Shown here one piece after another: positions 17,963-24,629 of a stretch of 64,000 nucleotides of DNA. This DNA is from Deltaproteobacteria bacterium (GTDB lineage: Bacteria > Desulfobacterota > Desulfobacteria > Desulfobacterales > SpSt-501). A program made the translations under genes and the position numbers. The stretch's first letter is position 1. Each line of letters starts with the position of its first letter. The DNA lies in assembly GCA_016219005.1 (NCBI GenBank), contig JACRCN010000001.1:1-64000 (forward strand), read 5' to 3'. The notes under the pieces are model-generated. The model was not told the origin of the DNA and made no database searches. It saw nothing but the letters and a program-made list of their open reading frames with translations.

Positions 17963-19153
17963 ATGCGAAGTTCAGGCGCCCCACTGACCGCCCGGCAGCA
18001 GCTCCGCCGCCAGTGGCGCCTGGTCGGGGCCTGCGGTGTGCCGTTCATCGGCGCCGGGTTCTGGCTGCTGCTCGAACAGGGGGGGCTTTCCGCCGCGCTG
18101 CAGGGGAGTTTGCAAACCGCCGCCGTCATGGTGTATGGATGGACTTGCTGGGGCCGGGCGCTCGAGTTGAACCATTCCCTGCAGGAGCCGCGGCTGCGGC
18201 CGTCGCTTGGAGCCGCCAACTGGCTGACCCTGCTGCGGGGCGGCCTGATCGCCGTTCTGGCCGGGTTTCTCTTCCAGCCGCCGCTCGCCGGAGGAAGCCT
18301 CGCGGGCTTGGCCGCCTGGACGCCGGCGGCACTATATATCGCGGCCGCCGCCCTCGATGGCGCGGATGGATTTCTCGCGCGGGTGACCGGCAGTGAAACG
18401 CGCCTGGGCGAGCACCTCGACACCGCAGTCGACGCGCTCGGCCTCTTGATCGCCGCATCCCTGATCGTTTGGATCGGTAAGGCGCCGGCCGCCTATCTTT
18501 GCGTCGGCCTGGGGTATTATGCGCTGAAGGCTGCGGTGGAAGCCCGGCGGAAAGCCGGCCGGCCCATCGCCCCGGTGCAACCCCGGCCCGAAGCCCGCCT
18601 GGTGGCCGGCTGCCAAATGGGTTTCGCAGGGGCTGCGATGCTGCCGCTTTTCGAGCCGGCGGCCACACGACCGGCGGCGCTCATCCTGACCGCGGCCCTG
18701 CTGGCCGGGTTCGCCCGGGATTGGCTGGTCGTCTGCGGCCATGCGGCGCCCGATGGCAGGCCCCTGATCCGAGGGGTGGAGCGCGTCGACCGCGCGATAG
18801 CCCGATTCCTGCCCCTTGTTCTGAGGGCGGCGGCCGTCGCCGGCGTGGTCGTGCTTTTGGGCCGCTTTCTGGCCGGCGAGGGCTTGACACCCCTTTCCAC
18901 TGCCGGATGCGCACTGCTTGGGACGTGCGCGGCCCTGCTCGCTTTCGGTGTCATGACACGGATGGCGGGCCTGGCCGCCAGTGTAACGGTGGCCCGCGCG
19001 ATGGCCGGCCAAACCGCCGGCATCGAGTGGGGCGTCGTGTTGGGATGCAGCGTGGCCCTCATCATGACCGGTGCCGGCGATCTGAAGCTCTGGCAGCCGG
19101 AGGACCGTTTCTTCATGAAGCGGCTCGGGGGTGACGCGCCGCCCGGGCCTTGA
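17963..19153 (+). CDS. CDP-alcohol phosphatidyltransferase family membrane protein
   Basis: A 396-residue multi-spanning protein. It contains a perfect CDP-alcohol phosphotransferase motif, DG-x2-AR-x8-G-x3-D-x3-D, read as DGFLARVTGSETRLGEHLD followed by TAVD. These enzymes transfer a phospho-alcohol from a CDP-linked donor at the membrane. It is about twice the usual ~200-residue length, with an extra hydrophobic C-terminal half. Start 17963 is preferred over 17798, which would overlap sbcB by 89 bases. It heads the candidate pterin-like cluster. Confidence 0.85.
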   Translation: MRSSGAPLTARQQLRRQWRLVGACGVPFIGAGFWLLLEQGGLSAALQGSLQTAAVMVYGWTCWGRALELNHSLQEPRLRPSLGAANWLTLLRGGLIAVLAGFLFQPPLAGGSLAGLAAWTPAALYIAAAALDGADGFLARVTGSETRLGEHLDTAVDALGLLIAASLIVWIGKAPAAYLCVGLGYYALKAAVEARRKAGRPIAPVQPRPEARLVAGCQMGFAGAAMLPLFEPAATRPAALILTAALLAGFARDWLVVCGHAAPDGRPLIRGVERVDRAIARFLPLVLRAAAVAGVVVLLGRFLAGEGLTPLSTAGCALLGTCAALLAFGVMTRMAGLAASVTVARAMAGQTAGIEWGVVLGCSVALIMTGAGDLKLWQPEDRFFMKRLGGDAPPGP

Positions 19154-19177
19154 TCCTTCATCCCCATCAGCAGCGAC

Positions 19178-19939
19178 ATGACCGAAGAGCCTCACACCAC
19201 CATCGGCCGTCAGGACCCCATCCGCTCGCTGGAGGACCTCGGCGCCGGCCGGGCCGACGCGGCGCGCTTCCGGGCAAAGCATGGGCGGCCGTTCGTGGTG
19301 TTAAGCTATGCCCAGAGCGTCGACGGCAGCATCGCCGGCCGCAACCGGGAGCGGATCCGGCTGAGCAGCCCCGAGTCCATGGCGCTCACCCATGGGATCC
19401 GCGCGCTCTGCGATGGCATCCTGATCGGCATCGGCACCCTGCTCTCCGACGATCCCCGTCTCACCGTCACGCATGCCTGCGGCCCGCACCCGCAGCCTGT
19501 CGTCCTGGACACGCATCTGCGAACCCCTCCGGCCGCACGCCTGGTGCAGCGCCCGGACGCCCGGCCGTGGATCATCCACAAGCCCGGCCTGCCGGAGTCG
19601 CGGGCGCAGTCTTTGCGGGCGGCCGGAGCGGATCCGATGCCCTGCGGCGCCGGAACCGACGGATGGATCGATCTGCCGTCGGCCCTGGCATTGCTCGCGG
19701 ACCGGCAGGTCAACCGCCTCATGGTGGAAGGCGGAGCACGCGTGATCACGAGCTTCGTGCGGCAGCAGGTCGCCGACCTCTTCATCATCACCATCAGCCC
19801 CCAGTTCGTTGGAGGCCTGCCCGTTCTCGATGCCGGTGCAGCCAGGGGCGCTGTTCATCTGCAACTCGAAGAGGCGTTCTATCAGCCCATGGGGCGGGAC
19901 CTCATCCTGTGGGCGCGCCCAGGGTGGGCCCCGGCATGA
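19178..19939 (+). CDS. RibD C-terminal-like (dihydrofolate reductase-fold) reductase
   Basis: A 253-residue protein with the RibD_C/DHFR-like reductase fold: RPFVVLSYAQSVDGSIAGRNRER, then CDGILIGIGTLLSDDPRLTV, the NADPH-site NRLMVEGGARVITSF and a terminal FYQPMGRDLILWARP. Family members reduce the ribose of a pyrimidine (or pterin-like) ribosyl-amine. The deaminase half of RibD is missing, and no riboflavin genes (ribA/B/E/H) are near, so a role outside riboflavin synthesis is likely. It ends in an ATGA overlap with the next gene. Confidence 0.85.
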   Translation: MTEEPHTTIGRQDPIRSLEDLGAGRADAARFRAKHGRPFVVLSYAQSVDGSIAGRNRERIRLSSPESMALTHGIRALCDGILIGIGTLLSDDPRLTVTHACGPHPQPVVLDTHLRTPPAARLVQRPDARPWIIHKPGLPESRAQSLRAAGADPMPCGAGTDGWIDLPSALALLADRQVNRLMVEGGARVITSFVRQQVADLFIITISPQFVGGLPVLDAGAARGAVHLQLEEAFYQPMGRDLILWARPGWAPA

Positions 19940-20958
19940 AGCGCCACAGCGTCGTCTTCCAATCTCCGTTTCACGTCGATGTTGCGGCCGATGAGATTCC
20001 GGAGCCGGCACCGGCGGAGGTTCTCGTCCAAGTCGGCCTTTCGGCGGTCAGTGCCGGCACCGAGCTTCTGGTCTACCGTGGGCAGGTGCCCGCGGACATG
20101 CCCCTGGATGCGAACTTGCCGGCACTCACCGGAGTGCTCCGATTCCCGCTGCGCTATGGGTATGCCGCGGCCGGCCGGGTGACGGTCGTGGGACGGCAGG
20201 TGGATCCGGCCTGGCGCGGCCGCCGCGTTTTCTGTTTTCACCCGCATGCCAGCCACCTCGTGGCCTCCCCCGCCGAGCTCATCCCGATTCCGGACGACGT
20301 GGAGACACGCGACGCCGTGTTCCTCGCCACCATGGAAACCGCCGTGACCTTGATGATGGACGGACACCCGGCCATCGGCGAGCGCGTCGTGGTATTCGGC
20401 CAGGGTGTCGTGGGCCTGCTCGCCACCGCGCTGCTGTCACGGCACCCGCTGAAAAGCCTCTTCGGCGTCGACCCGTTTCCGCACCGCCGCGACGCGGCGC
20501 GGATGGCAGGCGCCGACGCGATCTTCGACACGGCCGACCCGGGAGCCTTGAACCACCGGCTGGAGGAGGATTCCGGCGGGGCCATGGCCGACCTCGTGTT
20601 CGAACTTTCGGGCAACCCGCAGACGCTGGATGCGGCCATCGCAAGTGCCGGGTTTGCGTCGCGCATCATCATCGGTTCCTGGTATGGCACGAAACCGGCC
20701 ACCGTGAACCTGGGCGGGAAATTCCACCGCAGCCGCATCCGCATGATCAGCAGCCAGGTAAGCAGCCTGCCCCACGAGTTCCTCGCGCGCTGGACAACGG
20801 CCCGGCGGCTGGCGACGGCATGGGACATGATCCGCTGCGTGAAACCGTCCCGCTTCATCACCCACGAGTTTCCCGTCGAAAAAGCCGCCGAGGCCTACGC
20901 TCTTCTCGACCAAAGGCCTTCGGAGACCAGCCAGGTGGTATTGACCTACACCGGGTGA
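19936..20958 (+). CDS. zinc-independent MDR (alcohol dehydrogenase-like) oxidoreductase
   Basis: A 340-residue medium-chain dehydrogenase/reductase. The GroES-like N-terminal domain contains VGLSAVSAGTELLVYRG, where the catalytic zinc Cys of true alcohol dehydrogenases is replaced by Ser. The Rossmann motif is VVVFGQGVVGLLATALL. The structural-zinc cysteine cluster is also absent. The start at 19936 overlaps the stop of the RibD-like gene, so the two are translationally coupled, suggesting consecutive steps. Substrate unknown. Confidence 0.85.
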   Translation: MKRHSVVFQSPFHVDVAADEIPEPAPAEVLVQVGLSAVSAGTELLVYRGQVPADMPLDANLPALTGVLRFPLRYGYAAAGRVTVVGRQVDPAWRGRRVFCFHPHASHLVASPAELIPIPDDVETRDAVFLATMETAVTLMMDGHPAIGERVVVFGQGVVGLLATALLSRHPLKSLFGVDPFPHRRDAARMAGADAIFDTADPGALNHRLEEDSGGAMADLVFELSGNPQTLDAAIASAGFASRIIIGSWYGTKPATVNLGGKFHRSRIRMISSQVSSLPHEFLARWTTARRLATAWDMIRCVKPSRFITHEFPVEKAAEAYALLDQRPSETSQVVLTYTG

Positions 20959-20986
20959 CGCCTGAGCGTTTGCAACTACTCAGGTC

Positions 20987-21040
20987 GATAGACGAAAGCC
21001 TTTTAGGGACAAACGATGCGTGCTCACACAAACTTTCGGG
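20987..21040 (+). repeat. repeat family D, copy 2
   Basis: A 54-bp core matching 10651-10704 in reverse complement. CGAAAG/CTTTCG pair across the core, and the outer GCAACTAC (from 20972) pairs with GTAGTTG (21041-21047). The stem base pairs differ between the two copies in a partly compensatory way. It lies about 210 bases upstream of the QueD-like gene. Confidence 0.6.
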
Positions 21041-21251
21041 TAGTTGAGCAGATGGATGAAGCAGCCATGCTGGTTCATGAGAATTCAACTCTGATTGGAC
21101 CAGGGGTCGTAGAAACCGGGAGGGTCTTGAATCGCTTGGGGTATTATTCCCCGCCGCTTGCAACGGAGCAGTTGATTCGTGCGTTGCGATATTTTTTATG
21201 GACTTCAGCCTTCCGTCTAAACACTTGAGTCGTTATGCGGAGATGACCACC
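21041..21251. other. leader stretch before the QueD-like gene
   Basis: No gene recognised. GGGG-TATTATT-CCCC at about 21138-21152 forms a small hairpin. No clear sigma-70 or sigma-54 promoter could be fixed. The tail of repeat D2 lies at its left edge. Confidence 0.3.
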
Positions 21252-21638
21252 ATGTACACCGTAGCCGTGCAGCGCGAGCTCATCGCCCAGCATTTCCTCA
21301 TTGGCGGCGATTTCGGACCGGAGAACCAGCCGCACTCCCACCACTACCGGGTGGAGGTCCGCCTGGCCGGCCGCAGCCTGGATTCCCATGGATTCCTCGT
21401 GGATATCGACGAAGTTGCCGCTCTCCTCGCCGAATTGCTCGAGATCTACCGGGACAAGACTCTGAATCACCTGCCCGAGTTCCAGGGCCTCAACCCGAGC
21501 ATCGAGCACCTGTGCCGTCTCCTGTGCCGCCGCCTGGCCGGGAGGCTTAACCGCCGCAACCTTGCCACCGTCACCGTGGTGATCCGGGAAAGCGACGTGG
21601 CCTGGGCCGCCTGTACCGAAGACATGACATGCCCATAG
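21252..21638 (+). CDS. 6-pyruvoyl-tetrahydropterin synthase/QueD-family protein
   Basis: A 128-residue member of the PTPS/QueD (T-fold) family. The zinc histidines are read in AQHFL and PHSHHYRVEV; LNHLPEFQGLNPSIEHL and VIRESDVAWA are family-typical. The Cys that normally precedes the HxH motif and acts in catalysis is absent; a Glu (in GPENQPH) sits in that loop. The chemistry may therefore differ from QueD. No queC, queE or queF is nearby. The ATG at 21252 has GGAG nine bases upstream. Its stop overlaps the glycosyltransferase start. Confidence 0.85.
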   Translation: MYTVAVQRELIAQHFLIGGDFGPENQPHSHHYRVEVRLAGRSLDSHGFLVDIDEVAALLAELLEIYRDKTLNHLPEFQGLNPSIEHLCRLLCRRLAGRLNRRNLATVTVVIRESDVAWAACTEDMTCP

Positions 21639-22711
21639 CGCTGGTCCTATACGGCCGCCTGCACACCCTGACCGGCGGGTTCCTGTACGACCGTTACCTG
21701 GTCGAAGCCCTGCAGCGCCGGGGGCACCGGGTCGAGGTGATCGGCCTGCCATGGAGGCGCTATGGGGTCTGCCTCCTCGACAATTTCTCGCGCGGGCTGT
21801 GCGACCGGCTGTGCCGCGGCCCCTGGGACCTCATCCTGCAGGACGAACTCGTGCATCCGTCCCTCTTCCGGCTCAACCGCCGAATCCGGCGCCGGAGCAG
21901 TACTCCCATCGTTAGCATCGTCCACCAGGTTCTCTGCCGCCAGCCGCGCCGCCCCTGGTTCAATCTCGCTTACCGGCAGATAGAGAGCGGTTATCTTCAA
22001 ACGGTGGATGCGTTCATTTTCAACAGCGCCGCCACCCGCGACCAGGTCCGGCACCTGGTCGGGAAAACCCGGCCTCATTGTCTATCCCGCCCGGCCGGAA
22101 GCCGCCTCGGGGCTTTATCCTCCCAGGGCCTCATCGCCGAAAGAAGCCGCCAAAGCGGCCCACTCGAGCTGCTGTTCGTCGGCCACCTGTCGCCCGTCAA
22201 GGGCCTGGAGGCGCTGCTCTCCGATCTGGCGCGCGTCCCGCGGGACATGTGGCGGCTCACGCTCGTGGGCGACATGACCGCAGATCGCCGCTGCGCGCGC
22301 CGGGCACGCGCGATCATCGCCCGCCATGGTTTGGAAAAACTGGTGGATTTCCGGGGGCGCCTGGACGGCAACGACCTGAAAGCGGTATACTCCCGCAGCC
22401 ACGTGTTCGCCATGCCCTTTGCCCACGAGGGCTTCGGCATCGCGGCCCTCGAAGCCATGGGCTTCGGCCTGCCGGTCATCGGGTCCAGCGCGGGCGGGGT
22501 CCGGGAGTTCGTGCGCCACGGCGAAAACGGATTCCTGGTCGCACCCGGGGATCACGAATCGGTGCGAAGGCACATCGAAGCCATGCACCACGACCGGGGC
22601 CGGCTGATCGCAATGGGGACGGCCGCCTTCAACACCGGCAGCGGCTGGCCCTCCTGGCGGCAGACCCTGGAGCCGGCCTGCGTGTTTCTTGAAAAGCGGA
22701 TGGCTTCGTAA
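21629..22711 (+). CDS. glycosyltransferase family 4 (GT-B fold)
   Basis: A 360-residue cytoplasmic glycosyltransferase. The C-terminal donor-binding half shows LLFVGHLSPVKGLEALL, the E-x7-E-type segment FAHEGFGIAALEAMGFGLPVIG and GENGFLVAPGD. The N-terminal acceptor half begins MPIALVLYGRLHTLTGGFLY. It overlaps the QueD-like gene by ten bases. The final codons (Met-Ala-Ser-stop) lie inside TIR element A1, so the C-terminus has been rewritten by the element. Residues about 144-170 look unlike the family and another frame reads better there (see findings). Confidence 0.85.
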   Translation: MPIALVLYGRLHTLTGGFLYDRYLVEALQRRGHRVEVIGLPWRRYGVCLLDNFSRGLCDRLCRGPWDLILQDELVHPSLFRLNRRIRRRSSTPIVSIVHQVLCRQPRRPWFNLAYRQIESGYLQTVDAFIFNSAATRDQVRHLVGKTRPHCLSRPAGSRLGALSSQGLIAERSRQSGPLELLFVGHLSPVKGLEALLSDLARVPRDMWRLTLVGDMTADRRCARRARAIIARHGLEKLVDFRGRLDGNDLKAVYSRSHVFAMPFAHEGFGIAALEAMGFGLPVIGSSAGGVREFVRHGENGFLVAPGDHESVRRHIEAMHHDRGRLIAMGTAAFNTGSGWPSWRQTLEPACVFLEKRMAS

Positions 22712-22823
22712 ATAGTCCGATTTCGGCATTGCGCCCCATCGCATTGTTGCTGCGGCGTAGTTGAAGTACGCCTCGCTCCACGCGATTCGCGCGCCTTGAA
22801 CTTGGCCTCTTTACAAAGCCATC
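22699..22823 (+). repeat. TIR element family A, copy 1
   Basis: A 125-bp element with near-perfect 14-bp terminal inverted repeats: GATGGCTTCGTAAA at 22699-22712 and the complement of GATGGCTTTGTAAA at 22810-22823 (13 of 14 identical). It matches 62022-62143 in reverse complement over its whole length. It carries the stop codon of the glycosyltransferase gene. No internal ORF; MITE-like. Confidence 0.85.
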
Positions 22824-22830
22824 GATCCGG

Positions 22831-24567
22831 ATGATTCTCCGCAAGTTCATCAAAGCTGAAGAGCACGCAGTCACCCCAATGGACTCAACAGACTCAATGG
22901 GCTCAACGTACTCCAACGACCGCGTCCGAAACCCTCTCAGCCAGCTGCTCAAGGCTCTGGCCGCCTTGGCTTTTCTGAACGCTGTCCTGAACATGGACGC
23001 GGCGATCCCGGGACGGCCCTGGGAGGCTTTTCTGCATCTTTCACCGGAGCTGCTGGTGCTGCTCATCGGGATGAGCGTGCGGGCGCGTCGGGCCACGCGT
23101 TTCCGGCCGGCATTCTATGCTTCCATCGCGACGGCCGTGATCTTTCTCGGGCTCTTCCGCCTGGCGGACAACCTGGTCCCGATGGTCTTCAACCGGCCGT
23201 TCAACCTCTACCTGGACACCCGGCGTTTGCCGGACCTGGTGTTCCTCGGCTGGATGCTGCTTTCCCCTGGTCTTTTTGCCATGGCCCTGGCGGGGCTTGC
23301 CCTGGCCCTGCCGGGCATGGCCTGGGGTGTGGTCCGCTGCCTGAAAATCCTGCACGGCGGTTTAGCCGCAACCGGCCGAAAGCCATTGCTGTCGTGCCTG
23401 GCGGCGGGGGTGATCGCAGCCGGTGCCTGGTCGGGCCTCCGCCCTCACGACACACCGGTCTGGATGGGGTCGGCCGTCCTGCCCCGGCTGGCCGAGGAGG
23501 TGCGGGCGATCATGGATCTCGAAGGCATCCGCCGACGGGACCGGGACGCCATCGAAGCGGCCATCGAACGGTCCCGGGGCACCCCCACGAACCTGAACGC
23601 CCTGAACCGCACCCCGGTGTTCCTCTTCGTGGTCGAATCCTACGGGCAGACCGTGTTCTCCGAGCCGCATCACGCCGCGCGGGTGGCGCCCGTGGTGAAA
23701 GCCGCCGAAGCCGACCTGCGGGCCGCCGGGTTCGGGATGTGCTCGGCCTACCTGGCCTCCCCGACCTTCGGCGGCAGCTCCTGGCTCGCTCACGGCACCC
23801 TGGCGAGCGGGGTTCGCCTGAACAGCCAAACCCGGCACGACCTGCTGCTCGAATCGGAACTTACGCCGCTGGCCGAGTATTTCAACCGGGCCGGTTACCG
23901 CACCGTTTGCGCCATGCCCGGGACCCTCTGGCCGTGGCCGGCCGGTGAATTTTTCCGATTCCAGCGGACGTACGCCGCCGGGGATTTCGCCTACAAGGGG
24001 CCCGACTTCGCCTGGGCACCCATGCCCGACCAGTACGTCCTCAGCTGGATCTACCGGCAGGAGGTTCGGGACGCCTCCGACCCGCTGTTGGTCGAGTTCA
24101 TCCTGGTCAGCAGCCACGCCGCCTTCGACGTGCATGCCCCTTACGTCGAGGACTGGCAGACCCTTGGCGACGGCTCCCTTTTCCACTCACTCAAGGCGCT
24201 GATATTTCCGGGCGCCTGGACCGACCCGCCCAAGCTCGCCGCGGCCTATAGCGCAGCCATTGTTTACGAGTTCACGGTGTTAAGCGGGTTCATCCGGCGC
24301 TTCCTGGCCGGCGACGAACTCGTTATCATCATGGGCGACCATCAGCCCTGCGCCCCAGTGGCGGGAACGGGCGCTTCCTGGTCCGTCCCGGTGCACGTGA
24401 TCAGCCGGAACCCGGATGCGATCAGAAGGTTCGTGCAGCGAGGCTACACGGAAGGTTTGATCCCCGGCCAGGCGCCGCCGCACCCTGGCATGGAAAGCTT
24501 TTTCTGGAACTTCCTGGAGGATTTCAGCGAGTCGGACCCCGGCGCAGCGCTCGCAACTCGGAACTGA
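22831..24567 (+). CDS. membrane-anchored sulfatase/alkaline-phosphatase-fold protein
   Basis: A 578-residue protein. About four N-terminal membrane helices (within residues ~35-205) are followed by a periplasmic sulfatase-like domain. Motifs are FLFVVESYGQTVF (metal-binding Glu), SPTFGGSSWLAHGTLASG with a Ser/Thr in the place of the nucleophile, LVSSHAAFDVH and IIMGDHQP (metal-binding Asp/His). The plan resembles LtaS/EptA enzymes, which move phospho-alcohols between lipids and surface glycans. The start is uncertain: the first ~30 codons include a 9-bp tandem array (22879-22914), and Met1, Met17 or Met23 are all possible. As last gene of the cluster it may transfer a head group outside the membrane. 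Confidence 0.75.
   Translation: MILRKFIKAEEHAVTPMDSTDSMGSTYSNDRVRNPLSQLLKALAALAFLNAVLNMDAAIPGRPWEAFLHLSPELLVLLIGMSVRARRATRFRPAFYASIATAVIFLGLFRLADNLVPMVFNRPFNLYLDTRRLPDLVFLGWMLLSPGLFAMALAGLALALPGMAWGVVRCLKILHGGLAATGRKPLLSCLAAGVIAAGAWSGLRPHDTPVWMGSAVLPRLAEEVRAIMDLEGIRRRDRDAIEAAIERSRGTPTNLNALNRTPVFLFVVESYGQTVFSEPHHAARVAPVVKAAEADLRAAGFGMCSAYLASPTFGGSSWLAHGTLASGVRLNSQTRHDLLLESELTPLAEYFNRAGYRTVCAMPGTLWPWPAGEFFRFQRTYAAGDFAYKGPDFAWAPMPDQYVLSWIYRQEVRDASDPLLVEFILVSSHAAFDVHAPYVEDWQTLGDGSLFHSLKALIFPGAWTDPPKLAAAYSAAIVYEFTVLSGFIRRFLAGDELVIIMGDHQPCAPVAGTGASWSVPVHVISRNPDAIRRFVQRGYTEGLIPGQAPPHPGMESFFWNFLEDFSESDPGAALATRN
22879..22914 (+). repeat. 9-bp tandem array inside the sulfatase-like N-terminus
   Basis: Four units, ATGGACTCA ACAGACTCA ATGGGCTCA ACGTACTCC in order, coding MDS-TDS-MGS-TYS. 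The unit is a multiple of three, so it keeps frame. It offers two in-frame ATG codons and obscures the true start. Confidence 0.75.
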
Positions 24568-24629
24568 AAGGCAGCGCTGCCGAACCGGGATGCAGATGAG
24601 CGCCCAGGCCGAAGTTCACCCGCAGAAGG

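Noticed and set aside
19178-19939. ribD of riboflavin biosynthesis
   Set aside because: Only the reductase half is present and no other riboflavin gene is near.
21252-21638. queuosine biosynthesis gene queD
   Set aside because: No queC, queE or queF is nearby and the catalytic Cys is absent, so the family was kept but the symbol withheld.
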